A DNA stretch of 38,217 bases from Planctomycetota bacterium (GCA_023150475.1 JAKLKU010000034.1:1-38217), one strand, 5' to 3'; positions 7,323 to 16,381 are shown, counted from the first letter of the stretch. The notes: generated from the sequence alone by a model not told the origin. Made by a program: numbers and translations.

Positions 7323-10300
7323 GTGGCGAGCCTCTTCCTCCTCGGACTGTGCGCGAGCGCGCTGCAAGGCGAGCCGGCTCGCGAGGCCGAGGTTCCGCCG
7401 TCGCCGCGGCCGACCGTGCACGCCGTGTGGGTCGCGCCGGAGCGGCTCGTGCTCGACGGCGACCCGTCGGAGTGGAGACCCGACGCGCCGAGCGAAGTCA
7501 CGGTGCGCGAGGCGTCGCAACTCGTCTCGCTCGGCACGCCGCCGACCGATCTGTGGTTCGGCGCCGACGACGCGTCGCTCGAACTCTGGCTCGGTTGGAA
7601 TCGCGACGATCTGCTGCTCGGCGGCACCGTGTGGGACGAAGCGACCGACCACAACCCGGAACGCTGGTACCAAGGCGACAGTCTCGAGCTCTTCCTCGAC
7701 CTCGGCACGCGGCGCGCGCAATGGGGCCGAGAGAACTACCAAGTGATGCTCGCGCCCAACTGGGCGGAACGGCCGTGGGGCGTCTACTTGCACGAAGGCC
7801 AAGGCGAAGTCGGACCGTCCGACGGCGGCTTCGGCGGCGTCGAAGTCGTGGCGATGCGCATCGACGGCGGCTATCGCTTCGAAGCTCGGTTGCCGTGGCG
7901 CAACTTTGCCGACTATCGACCGGAAGCCGGGGCGAAGCTCGGCTTCAACTTCGCGTTGTGCGATCGCGACGGCCGCGGGCGGCTCGAAACGTACGCGACC
8001 TGGACCGGCGAGACCGACATCGCGTTCCACGCCGATCGACGCGGGACGCTCGAGCTCGGCGCGGCGCCGCCGAGCGCGGGGCGCGCGGAACTCGCGGGCG
8101 AGACCGAGCTCCTGCCGAACCTGCGGTGGATCGAACTCGGAATCCTCGCGCTGCTCTACGTCGTCGCGCTCTGGACCCGCGGACTCTGGAGCCGCCCGAA
8201 GGCGCGGCGCGCGGCGGCGTGGGTCGCGCTCTTCGCGTTGCTCGGCGCGGTCGGCGTGTCGGTCTTCGTGCGTTTCGCGGACCGTCGCGAACGAGCGGAA
8301 CGTCGCGCGACGCTCGAAGCCTATTGGGAGAGCTTCGCGACGTTGCTCGGTTCGGGCGCGTTGGGCCACCCCGAGCCCGACGAGCTCGCGCAGCGCGTCG
8401 AAGCGTTGCTCGCGGGCAAGTCGATTCCGCCGACCCGGCCGTCGGCGTTCGTCAGTCTCGCGCCCGATGGCGCCGAGCTCGCGCGCGAGGAGCGGACGCT
8501 GCGGCGCGGGATCCCGTATCGGCCGATCGTCGCGCCGGGCGCCCCGGATCCGCTGCGAGGCGTCACGCTCGAGCCGGGAGAGTCGCGCACGTTCCGCGTC
8601 GATCCGCCGCTCGAAGTCGACGCCGTCGAACTCGTCGCGCGCGTTTCGGATGCTCGTTACGTGCGCGGCGGCTCCGCGCAGACGAGCGTGCTCTCGCTCT
8701 CCTTCCTGCGCGCGAACGAAGCGGTCGGCACGACCCGCGAGGTCCGCCACCGCCAGGACCTGCACTTCGAGGAGGACGTGCACCGCGATCACCCCGGTCT
8801 CGAGCCGGCGTACTACCGGCCTGGAGGCCGCGTCGGGCGCGTGCACGCCGACGCGTTGCTGCTCGACCTCGGCGCGCCGCGTGCGATCGATTCGATCGTC
8901 GTGCGCCACGTCGGCGGCGAACGCGGCTATTCGGTTCAGCTCGTCGCGCTCGCCGTGCGGGCCCCGCTGACGAGCGCGGCGGCGCCGACGGGGCTGCGAG
9001 CGAACGCGGCCGGCGATTGGGAGTGGAACTCGTGGGTTCCCGCGTTCGCGTCCGAAGTCGCGGCGACCACGAGTCTCGCGTCGACCGGCGCGGAGCTCGA
9101 GATCACCCGCACGCTCGCGCTCGGCGGCGAACCGCTCGCGGTCGTGCGGCTGCGCGACACGCGAGCACTGTCGCAAGCGTCTCGATGGACGTGGCTGCCC
9201 GTGTTCGTTGCCGCCGGCCTCGCGCCGTTCGCCGTCGCGTTCTTCGCGGAGTGGCTGTCGGCGCGCCGGCGCATCCGCAACAAGCTCGCGATCGGCTTTG
9301 CGATCTCGTCCGCCGTGCCGCTGCTCGCGCTCACGCTGCTGCTCGAGAAGTCGCTCGAGCAGGAGCACGCGCAGTACGAGAACGAACGTGTCTCCGAGGA
9401 ACTCGCGGACGCCGAGCGGGCGCTCGAGGACGAGGAGAAGGAACTCGCGCGCGAAGCCGAGCGCTTGTTGCGCGTCGCGCGCGTGCGCTGGGAGCTCTCC
9501 GCCGAAGAACCGACGAGCGCGGAGATGCTCGCGAGCGACGCTTGGTGGGGCGCGGGCGAGCCCGGGCTCGTGCGCGTCCTGATGCGCGTGGGCGCCGACG
9601 GCCGTTGGACGCGCGTCGGGACCGGCAACGGCTGGCAGAGCTTGCCTGCGTCGTTCCAGCCGAGCACGGGCGTGTGGCGGCCGTGGGGGCGCACGTTGGT
9701 CTGCGGCGTCGCGCAGACGGCGAGCGGCGCGGAGCAGCCGATGTTGGTGCTCGTCGCGCGCGAGCCGCGGCTCGAACTCGCCGATCCGCAGGCGCACGGA
9801 CGCGAAGAACGTGAAGCGCCGTCGTTGACCGTGCTCGGGCTCGGTCGCGATCCGGCGCCGCGGCTCACGGACCTCACGCCGTCTCGGCCGAACGAGACGC
9901 GGCGAGGCGTGTTCACGCCCGACGGCGAACTCGCGCTCGTCTTGTCCGCGGTGCGGCGCGAACGCGGCGTGCCGGTGTTCGGCTCGTGGTCGCTCACCGA
10001 GCTGCTCTTCGCGGCGGGCTTGAGCGCCGTGTTCACGGCGTTGCTCTTCGCGGGCATCCTCACCGGCCACTTGGTCGGTCCGATCGAGCGGCTCGACCGC
10101 GCGGTGCGCGCCGGCGGCGGCGTGAACGCCGCCGTCGAAGTCGAAGACGAAGTCGGCCACCTCGCCGGCGCCGTGCAGTCGTTCGCGAAGGAGGTCGCGC
10201 ACCGCGTGCGGCAGCTCGAATCGCTGCGCAACGTGCAGGAGGATCTCGCGCAGCACCTCGATCTCGAAGTCGCGCGCGAAGCGGCGTTGACGTTCGCCGC

Positions 10301-12155
10301 GCGCGAGGTCGGCACCGACGCCGTGTGGATCGCTTGGCGCGGCGAGCCGGGCGAAGAGCCCCACGTGTACGGGCTCGGCCGACGGGAGCTCGCGATCGCG
10401 GCGGATGCGCAGTGGCTGAAACGCGCGCTGGTCTGCGACCAAGTGCAGGAGTTCCGCGACGCGAAAGGCCTCCCGGGGCTCGCGCCGTCGGAGCGGACGC
10501 TCTTCGGCGTGGATGCGGCCCGGGTGCTCGCGCTGCCGCTCGTTGCCGGCGGCAATCCTCGCGGCGCGCTGCTCGTCGCGCCGGCGACCGATCGCGAAGT
10601 CGATCTCACGTTCCTGCGCGCCGCGGCCGCGCAGACCGCCGTCGCGCTCGAGAACGCGCGGCTCTACGCGAGCGCCGTCACCGACGCCGTCACAGGGTTC
10701 CTCTTCGAACCAGGCTTCCGGCAACGATTGGTCGAGGAGATCCAACGCGCCGAAGCGGCGCCGCCGGCCGGGGTGCGCGTGTTCCAAGTGCGCTTCCGCG
10801 ATCTGCCGCCGGTCGAAGCGACGGCCGCCGAGCGCATCCGCGAAGCGTCGCGCCGCCTGCGGCACGCGGCGCGCGGACTCGCCGTCTTCGGCCGCTCGGG
10901 CGCGACCGACCTGCTCGTCGCGCTGCCCTGGACCTCCGCGCGGCCGAACGTCGAGGCCTTGGAGGCCCGGCTCGTCGAACAACTGACGGCGAATCCGTGG
11001 CCGGACGGCGCCGCCATCGCGAACCCGCTCGTGTCGACGGCGGCGTGGCCCGACGACGGGCCGAGCGCGCGCTTCGTGCTGCAGGTGCTCGCGGAACGTC
11101 TCGCGGAAGTGCAGTCCGCCCAGCCGGTGGCCTCGCTCGAGTTCCTCGAACGCAACCTGCCGACCGACTTCGTCGCCGGGGCGCCAGTGATGGTCGAGCT
11201 CTTGGACACGGTGCGACGGGTCGCCGAACAGGACGTGACCGTCGTGATCGGCGGCGAGACCGGGACCGGCAAGGACCGAGTCGCCGAGCTCGTCCACCGT
11301 TGGAGCCCGCGCGCGGACGGACCGCTGGTCCACATCCACTGTCCGTCGCTCTCCTCGGCGCTGATCGAAGACGAGCTCTTCGGCCACGAGGTCGGCGCGT
11401 TCACCGGCGCCGACTCCCGGCGGATGGGGCCGTTCGAGTACGCGGCGGGGGGGACGGTGGTGCTCGACGAGGTCGCCGGCCTCTCGCCGGAGGGCCAAGT
11501 CGCGCTCCTGCGGCTCGTCGAGACGCGCCAGGTGCTGCCGCTGGGGTCGACCCGGCCGATCCCGCTCGACGTGCGGCTCGTCGCGACGACCTCGAAGGAC
11601 TTGTCGGCCGAGGTCCAGGCGGGGCGCTTCCGCGGCGACCTCTACTTCCGGTTGAACGTCGCCCAGATCGCCTTGCCGCCGCTGCGGATCCGCAAGCAGG
11701 CGATCCCGGAGCTCGTCGACGCGGCGCTGCGGCGCTTCAATTCGGCCGCGCCGAAGCCCGTGACCGGCGTCGCGCCGGGCGTGCTCGACCGGTTCTTCGA
11801 GCACGACTGGCCGGGGAACCTGCGCGAGCTCTTCAACGTGCTGTCGCGGGGCTTCATCCTCGCCCAAGGCGGCGAGCTCGGGCTCGAGCACGTGTCCCTC
11901 GAGGCGGAGGCCGATCAGGGCTCCACCTCGCCGGTCGTGCTGAACGAGCGTCAGCGCAGCGTGCTGACGGACCTCCCGCCCGGCGCGCACACCACGTCCG
12001 CGAGCCATGCCGAGCGGCACGGGACGTCGAGCCGCACCGCGTTGCGGGACCTCCTGGACCTCGTGGAGCTCGGGTACCTGGCGAAGGAGGGGGAGCGGCG
12101 GGGCACCCGCTTCAGGCGCACGGCCAAGGCCTGGACCGGGTCGAAAGTGGGCTGA
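7323..12155 (+). CDS. Giant membrane sensor fused to a sigma54-activator AAA+ domain (CBM9-like/HAMP/GAF/AAA+)
   Basis: A 1610-residue single-chain sensor-regulator. In order: signal peptide 1-16; CBM9-like beta-sandwich about 33-250; membrane segments about 270-290 and 297-320; an extracytoplasmic region to about 620; membrane segments about 622-646 and 653-677; an acidic coiled coil 679-725; another outside region; a membrane segment about 890-915; HAMP about 914-980; GAF about 979-1119; a degenerate GGDEF-like domain about 1120-1265 without the GGDEF residues; then the AAA+ domain with Walker A GETGTGKD (1311-1318), the sigma54-contact loop GAFTGA (1358-1363) and Walker B VVLDEV (about 1379). 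The C-terminus (about 1540-1600) looks like a winged helix, not the usual FIS helix-turn-helix. It should activate sigma54 promoters from the membrane, possibly on sensing a sugar or glycan; ligand and targets are unknown. The frame is open to GTG 7224, but 7323 starts the signal peptide and has a -10 element. Confidence 0.88.
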   Translation: MASLFLLGLCASALQGEPAREAEVPPSPRPTVHAVWVAPERLVLDGDPSEWRPDAPSEVTVREASQLVSLGTPPTDLWFGADDASLELWLGWNRDDLLLGGTVWDEATDHNPERWYQGDSLELFLDLGTRRAQWGRENYQVMLAPNWAERPWGVYLHEGQGEVGPSDGGFGGVEVVAMRIDGGYRFEARLPWRNFADYRPEAGAKLGFNFALCDRDGRGRLETYATWTGETDIAFHADRRGTLELGAAPPSAGRAELAGETELLPNLRWIELGILALLYVVALWTRGLWSRPKARRAAAWVALFALLGAVGVSVFVRFADRRERAERRATLEAYWESFATLLGSGALGHPEPDELAQRVEALLAGKSIPPTRPSAFVSLAPDGAELAREERTLRRGIPYRPIVAPGAPDPLRGVTLEPGESRTFRVDPPLEVDAVELVARVSDARYVRGGSAQTSVLSLSFLRANEAVGTTREVRHRQDLHFEEDVHRDHPGLEPAYYRPGGRVGRVHADALLLDLGAPRAIDSIVVRHVGGERGYSVQLVALAVRAPLTSAAAPTGLRANAAGDWEWNSWVPAFASEVAATTSLASTGAELEITRTLALGGEPLAVVRLRDTRALSQASRWTWLPVFVAAGLAPFAVAFFAEWLSARRRIRNKLAIGFAISSAVPLLALTLLLEKSLEQEHAQYENERVSEELADAERALEDEEKELAREAERLLRVARVRWELSAEEPTSAEMLASDAWWGAGEPGLVRVLMRVGADGRWTRVGTGNGWQSLPASFQPSTGVWRPWGRTLVCGVAQTASGAEQPMLVLVAREPRLELADPQAHGREEREAPSLTVLGLGRDPAPRLTDLTPSRPNETRRGVFTPDGELALVLSAVRRERGVPVFGSWSLTELLFAAGLSAVFTALLFAGILTGHLVGPIERLDRAVRAGGGVNAAVEVEDEVGHLAGAVQSFAKEVAHRVRQLESLRNVQEDLAQHLDLEVAREAALTFAAREVGTDAVWIAWRGEPGEEPHVYGLGRRELAIAADAQWLKRALVCDQVQEFRDAKGLPGLAPSERTLFGVDAARVLALPLVAGGNPRGALLVAPATDREVDLTFLRAAAAQTAVALENARLYASAVTDAVTGFLFEPGFRQRLVEEIQRAEAAPPAGVRVFQVRFRDLPPVEATAAERIREASRRLRHAARGLAVFGRSGATDLLVALPWTSARPNVEALEARLVEQLTANPWPDGAAIANPLVSTAAWPDDGPSARFVLQVLAERLAEVQSAQPVASLEFLERNLPTDFVAGAPVMVELLDTVRRVAEQDVTVVIGGETGTGKDRVAELVHRWSPRADGPLVHIHCPSLSSALIEDELFGHEVGAFTGADSRRMGPFEYAAGGTVVLDEVAGLSPEGQVALLRLVETRQVLPLGSTRPIPLDVRLVATTSKDLSAEVQAGRFRGDLYFRLNVAQIALPPLRIRKQAIPELVDAALRRFNSAAPKPVTGVAPGVLDRFFEHDWPGNLRELFNVLSRGFILAQGGELGLEHVSLEAEADQGSTSPVVLNERQRSVLTDLPPGAHTTSASHAERHGTSSRTALRDLLDLVELGYLAKEGERRGTRFRRTAKAWTGSKVG

Positions 12156-12461
12156 AGCTGCACTTCGATGGCGGATAATGTCGAATAACGGCGTGTGTCC
12201 AATGGTCAGCGAGTGTGGGGCGTCCCGGCCGTGGCACGCACGGCCAACGACCTAAGTCGCCTGGTCGCAACATGTTGGATTCGACATGCCGGTTCGAGGC
12301 GCGATGCGCGCCCGGTCGGAATGTGCCTTGCGTTCGGTCTCGCGTGCCGGACCCGGGGGTCGGCGGTCCCACCGAGAGGTTGGAAACCGCTGGTCGCCTC
12401 CTCCGGGAACGGAGCACGCCGCCCAACCGACCGCGACCTCGCCTGCCAGGAACCCGCTCCC
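12156..12461. other. Intergenic region with hairpins before the small secreted protein gene
   Basis: No gene is supported. A -10-like GATAAT sits at 12174-12179 without a clear -35; if used, it gives a leader of about 275 nt. The region has short hairpins such as GGTT-GGAA-ACC and CTCC-GGGAAC-GGAG in its second half. I looked for a sigma54 site here and found TGGCACG near 12233 but with the wrong spacing to the next GC. Confidence 0.5.
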
Positions 12462-12929
12462 ATGAAGCCCACGCTCCTCGCCCGCGCGCTGCTCGTCCTC
12501 GCCCTGCCGTTCCTGGCGTGCCTGCTGGTGACAGGGAGCGCGGCCGCGCAGTCCCCGGCCGACGCGCGGTCGCTCGCCGCCGCTCGAGCGGTGGAAGCGC
12601 TGCCCGCAGCGTTCGCCAAGGACTGGATCCTGAAGTCCGCGGACAACATCTGTGGCCTCAAGGACGCGAACCAGCTCAGCAACCCGGCGGTGATCGACTA
12701 CGACGCGGCGCTCGCCGCCACGCCGGAGATGAAGAAGATCAAGGACCAGAAGATCGATCCGAACTCCCCCGAGGGCATCCGCCTGTCGAATGCGGCGCTC
12801 GACCGCCTGACCAAGGCCTGTGAGGAGATTCGGACGCAGCTCGGCCACTGCTCGGTTTGGAAAGAGATCCGTCACAAGGACGGGCGGGTGATCACGGACA
12901 TCACCGACAAGGTCAAGGCGCAGTTCTGA
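12462..12929 (+). CDS. Small secreted protein of unknown function
   Basis: A 155-residue protein with a clear signal peptide, residues 1-29, cleaved after AAA before Gln30. The mature part is about 125 residues, helical and charged, with three cysteines (NICGLK, KACEE and GHCSVW). It ends in a lysine-rich stretch around ITDITDKVKAQF. I do not recognise the family. The start is supported by AGGAA at 12448-12452, ten nt upstream, and by the signal peptide; the frame is open further upstream without meaning. It lies between the sigma54-type sensor and a secretin gene, 95 nt before the latter, so it may be exported by, or be part of, that secretion system. This is context only. Confidence 0.75.
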   Translation: MKPTLLARALLVLALPFLACLLVTGSAAAQSPADARSLAAARAVEALPAAFAKDWILKSADNICGLKDANQLSNPAVIDYDAALAATPEMKKIKDQKIDPNSPEGIRLSNAALDRLTKACEEIRTQLGHCSVWKEIRHKDGRVITDITDKVKAQF

Positions 12930-13024
12930 GCCGCCGTTCCCGCCGTCGTCCCCGGCGCCGTCCACTCGGGCGCCGCGTCGGTCGAAAGGCCCCACGCGGG
13001 GCCGGTCCCACCCCCTCCGTACGC

Positions 13025-14434
13025 ATGACCGTTTCGTCCCTCCGTTCCGCGGTGCCTGCCCTCAGCGCGTGGGCCGTCCTCGGCACGCTCGCCTGCGTCG
13101 GCCCGCGCGAAGTCGCGGAGCCGAACGAGAAGCCTTCGCTCTCCGCGGACGAACTGCGCACCCTGCTCTCGCAGCACACGATCGAGCCGGTGCAGCAGGT
13201 CTCGGGCGACGATCCGACCGCGGTCGACCCGACGATGCAGGAGTACGCCGACCCCGCGAAAGCCGCCGCGTTGGCGTCGGATCCGAGCGCCGCCCCGCCG
13301 GTCGCGCCGCCGCCCCAGGCCGCGGTGGAGAACCCGTACCTGCTCTTCGGTGAGCGCATCAAGGTCAACCCGGACGGGACGATCACCAAGCCGTACCCGT
13401 TGCGCGTCGGCACCGGCGCGAAGATGCGCGACCTGATCGTCAACTACGGCAACTTCCCGCTCTGGACGGAGAAGCAGGGGCCCGGCCCGTCGACGCCGGA
13501 CACGGTCAAGCTCGACTTGCTCGACAGCTGGGACATCGAGCTCTACCAGGACCTGCGCGCGCCGGGCGGCGCGTCGGCGCCCGCGAACCTCGCCGACTGG
13601 TTGATGGTGACCGCGGGCGCGGACCTGCTCAGCGAAGTCGAGGACTTCATCAACCTCTTCGCGGCGGGCGTGCCGCAGATCGAGATCGAAGCGAAGGTGG
13701 TCGAGATCGCGCTCTCGGATCTGCTCGACATCGGCGTCAAACCCATCACGGGCAAGCCGATCTTCGACGCGCCGGGCGACGACACGTTCATCAAGGGGCT
13801 CGACTACGCCTTGCCCAACGCGGCCGACGGCGTCGAAGCGTTGCTCGCGATCGGCTCGATCCAAGACGGGCTCGCGTTCAACGCGATCATCGAAGCGGTC
13901 CAAGGGCGGCAGAACGTCTCGATCATCAACCAGCCCAAGATCGCGGTGCGCGAAGGCAGCCGCGCGGAGATCAACTCGACGACCAAGGTGCCGTACCTGC
14001 AGGTGACCGGCATCAACGCGACCGGCGGCTACGGCGCGAACGTCGCGTACCAGGAAGTGGGCGTCAAGCTCTTCGTGGTGCCGCGCGTCGTCGGGACCCA
14101 GACCGTCGCGCTCAACATCGACATCGAAGCGTCGCAACAGACCGGCTCCGCCGTCGCGTTGGTCGCCTCGACGGGTGAAGAAGTCCAGATCCCGGTGCTG
14201 TCGACTCGTTCCGCGAAGACGATCGTGTACCTGCAACCCGGTCAGGCGGTGATCCTCGGCGGGCTGATCACGGAACGCACGGTCGATCGGGTCAACAAGG
14301 TGCCGCTGCTCGGCGACATCCCGATCCTCGGGCACCTCTTCCGTTCGACGTCGAAGTCGAAGGAACAGACCAACGTGCTCTTCTTCATCCGCCCGCGGAT
14401 CCTCCAAGGCGTCGACCTGCACCGCCAGTTCTGA
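13025..14434 (+). CDS. Secretin domain protein, GspD/PilQ type, short form
   Basis: A 469-residue outer-membrane channel protein of type II secretion or type IV pilus kind. The N-terminus (1-24) is a signal peptide ending TLAC, a poor lipobox, so Cys24 may or may not be lipidated. A Pro/Ala-rich stretch near 85-100 is followed by a small N domain, then QIEIEAKVVEIALSDL, which in secretins begins the segment before the barrel, near 220. The C-terminal hallmark VPLLGDIPILGHLF is at about 427-440 and is followed by the terminal beta strand LFFIRPRIL. It is shorter than typical GspD (about 650) because most of the repeated N1-N3 domains are missing. No GspE, GspF or major pseudopilin is near; only a GspK-like gene follows. 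The start at 13025 is chosen for the signal peptide. Confidence 0.88.
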   Translation: MTVSSLRSAVPALSAWAVLGTLACVGPREVAEPNEKPSLSADELRTLLSQHTIEPVQQVSGDDPTAVDPTMQEYADPAKAAALASDPSAAPPVAPPPQAAVENPYLLFGERIKVNPDGTITKPYPLRVGTGAKMRDLIVNYGNFPLWTEKQGPGPSTPDTVKLDLLDSWDIELYQDLRAPGGASAPANLADWLMVTAGADLLSEVEDFINLFAAGVPQIEIEAKVVEIALSDLLDIGVKPITGKPIFDAPGDDTFIKGLDYALPNAADGVEALLAIGSIQDGLAFNAIIEAVQGRQNVSIINQPKIAVREGSRAEINSTTKVPYLQVTGINATGGYGANVAYQEVGVKLFVVPRVVGTQTVALNIDIEASQQTGSAVALVASTGEEVQIPVLSTRSAKTIVYLQPGQAVILGGLITERTVDRVNKVPLLGDIPILGHLFRSTSKSKEQTNVLFFIRPRILQGVDLHRQF

Positions 14435-14478
14435 CGCGCGCTCGCGCACCGCGGGTGCTGGTGAACCGCGTGTTCGCG

Positions 14479-14522
14479 ACGAGCCGCGAGCCCCGGGGGA
14501 TCGAGCACGCGTCCCGGCTCGT
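14479..14522. promoter_or_regulatory. Inverted repeat upstream of the gspK-like promoter
   Basis: ACGAGCCG (14479-14486) and CGGCTCGT (14515-14522) are perfect 8-bp complements separated by 28 nt, just upstream of the -10 at 14545. There is no T-run, so it is not an obvious terminator for the secretin gene. It could be an operator or chance in GC-rich DNA. Confidence 0.25.
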
Positions 14523-14544
14523 GGCGGCGGTCGCTCGGCGGGCC

Positions 14545-14550
14545 TAGACT
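14545..14550 (+). promoter_or_regulatory. -10 element (TAGACT) before the GspK-like gene
   Basis: TAGACT stands out in GC-rich sequence 63 nt before the ATG at 14614. No good -35 is present. A GGAG ribosome binding site at 14605-14608 precedes the ATG with 5-nt spacing. The same hexamer occurs before the gene at 37000. Confidence 0.4.
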
Positions 14551-14613
14551 CGCGCGCGCACGCTCTCCTGCCGCGCGGGAAGACCGCCGGCCTTCGAGCG
14601 TCCCGGAGCCTCC

Positions 14614-16377
14614 ATGCGACTTCCGCTTCGAACTCGGCCGTTCGGCACCGATGCGCGTCCGTGCGCCGGAAGTTCGCTCGTCGGGGCGCTGCACGTCGGG
14701 GCACTGCACGTCGGGGCACTGCACGTCGGCGGCGCGCATGCCGCGCCGCGCCGCACCAGCGAGCGCCTAGGCCGTCGCTCGGGTTCCGCGCTGCTGCTCG
14801 CGCTGCTCGTGCTCCTGATCCTGCTCGCGATCATGGCGCAGCTCGTGTTCGGCACGAAGAGCGATGCCGACGTCGCGCGCAACGACATCTCGCTGACGAC
14901 GATGGACCTCGCGATCGAGTCGGCGCTGCTCGAGGTCTTCGACAAACTGAAGACCGACGGCGAGAGCTCCGCGGGGGCCTCGGGGGCGGCGGGTGGCGCG
15001 GGAGCCGATCCGACCGGTGCGGCGGCGAACCCAGCGGGCGCGGCCGGTGCAGCTGGCGCAGGCGGCGGCGAGGCCCAAGGCGCGGTCGACTCGCGCGAGG
15101 ATCCGTGGGGTCGCGCGCAGCGCACGACCATCAACGAGATCGAGCTGCGCATCGTCGTGCAGGACGAGGACGCGAAGCTCAACGTGCTCGGCATGCTCGC
15201 GACGAACGAAGACGAAGCCGAGAAGTGCTTCGAGCGCGTGCAACGCACGTTCGACGCGTTCCGCGAAGGCACCGACTCGGACGTCGACGCTTCGAGTGCG
15301 CGCGCGATGGCGGAAGCGTTGCGCGACTACATGAAGGACCGCACGCGGCAAGTGCTGCCGAAGCCGCGCATGCTGGCGGACGACGAGAAGACCCCCGACC
15401 TCGGACTGGTGCTGTCGCTCGAGGAGATCGCGGTGCTCGACGAGTTCGACGAGTCGCTCTTCCGCGACTTCCGCGAGCCCGATGGACGCGTCGTGCACTC
15501 GCTCGGTTCGTTCCTGACGACGTGGACGAGCGTCGGCGCAGCGGGCGGAGCCTCCTCCTCGAGCGGCGGTCAGTCGCCGACCGGTGGCGCGGGCAACTCG
15601 GGCGGCGCGGCGGGCGCAGGCGACGCGGGTGCGAGCGGTGACGCCGGCGCGCCGGGCCAGTCGGGCGAGCCGGGCGACGTCGGCGACACTTCGACGGCGG
15701 GCGCCGGAGGCGCGGCATCGGGCGATTCCGGCGCGGGCCAAAGCGGCGGACAAGCGGGTTCCGGCGGCACGGGCGGCAACCAGGGCGGGGCCGGTGGTGG
15801 GCCGGGCGGCGGCGCGGCGAGCGCGGCGAGCAAGTACGGAGTCGCGGTCAACGTCAACACGGCGCCCGCGGCCGTGCTGAAGTCGCTGATCGACGACCGC
15901 GACATCCCCGGACGCTTCTGGGACAAGGTGATCGAGTACCGCAACCTCGAGGAGGAACCCGAGGACGGCGAGTCGACGTCGTCCGACGAAGAGATCGTGT
16001 ACGACGAATACGGCGAACCGCTGATCCAACGCCAAGTGTTCGACTCGCTCGACGAACTGCGCGACGTCGACGGCTACGAGAACCTCGACGGCGCCGCGCG
16101 CGCGCGGCTCGACCAACTGCTGACGACCGAGAGCCAGGTCTTCTCGATCTACGTGACCGCGCGCAAGCGCACCGGCGACGAAGAACGCAGCGAGGCCGAA
16201 CTGCGCGATCCCGCGGCGCGCGAGGACCTGATCGCGAACACGCTGACGCGCACCGTGCGTTGCGTCGTCTGGCGGCGCAAGTCCGGCGACAACGTGGTCG
16301 TCGTGCCGCTCCTCCGCTGGGAAGTGCTCGACTACGTGCCGTTGGTCGTCGAGGACTATCCCGACGAGCGCCGCTGA
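14614..16377 (+). CDS. GspK-like minor pseudopilin with long Gly/Ala linkers
   Basis: A 587-residue protein related to GspK, the tip pseudopilin of type II secretion. The core features are RRSGSALLLALLVLLILLAI (residues 54-73), which matches the GspK pattern of a short basic leader then a hydrophobic helix, and NVNTAPAAVL near 412, the family hallmark in the SAM-like domain. It is much longer than usual (about 300-350). It has an odd 50-residue leader containing a VGALH triplet repeat, a Gly/Ala linker at about 119-157 and a longer collagen-like Gly/Ala/Ser linker at about 308-407. The linkers separate folded blocks rich in acidic residues. The start is supported by GGAG 5 nt upstream. It follows the secretin gene, but the other pseudopilins are not in the window. 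The next gene begins 4 nt after the stop. Confidence 0.85.
   Translation: MRLPLRTRPFGTDARPCAGSSLVGALHVGALHVGALHVGGAHAAPRRTSERLGRRSGSALLLALLVLLILLAIMAQLVFGTKSDADVARNDISLTTMDLAIESALLEVFDKLKTDGESSAGASGAAGGAGADPTGAAANPAGAAGAAGAGGGEAQGAVDSREDPWGRAQRTTINEIELRIVVQDEDAKLNVLGMLATNEDEAEKCFERVQRTFDAFREGTDSDVDASSARAMAEALRDYMKDRTRQVLPKPRMLADDEKTPDLGLVLSLEEIAVLDEFDESLFRDFREPDGRVVHSLGSFLTTWTSVGAAGGASSSSGGQSPTGGAGNSGGAAGAGDAGASGDAGAPGQSGEPGDVGDTSTAGAGGAASGDSGAGQSGGQAGSGGTGGNQGGAGGGPGGGAASAASKYGVAVNVNTAPAAVLKSLIDDRDIPGRFWDKVIEYRNLEEEPEDGESTSSDEEIVYDEYGEPLIQRQVFDSLDELRDVDGYENLDGAARARLDQLLTTESQVFSIYVTARKRTGDEERSEAELRDPAAREDLIANTLTRTVRCVVWRRKSGDNVVVVPLLRWEVLDYVPLVVEDYPDERR
14680..14730 (+). repeat. 15-bp in-frame triplicate in the GspK-like leader
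   Basis: GTCGGGGCGCTGCAC at 14680 is followed by two copies of GTCGGGGCACTGCAC at 14695 and 14710 and a partial fourth copy. It encodes VGALH three times, just before the membrane helix. The unit is a multiple of three, so copy number can change without a frameshift. Confidence 0.9.
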
Positions 16378-16381
16378 GCGC

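Noticed and set aside
6918..12020. A 1700-codon open frame on the minus strand opposite the giant sensor
   Set aside because: It is a shadow of the high G/C third-position bias: Arg/Glu/Ala-rich, no domain or motif recognised, and the + strand frame has clear domains over the same stretch.
12233..12250. Sigma54 promoter before the small secreted protein gene
   Set aside because: TGGCACG is present but the following GC is 8 nt, not 10 nt, after the GG pair.
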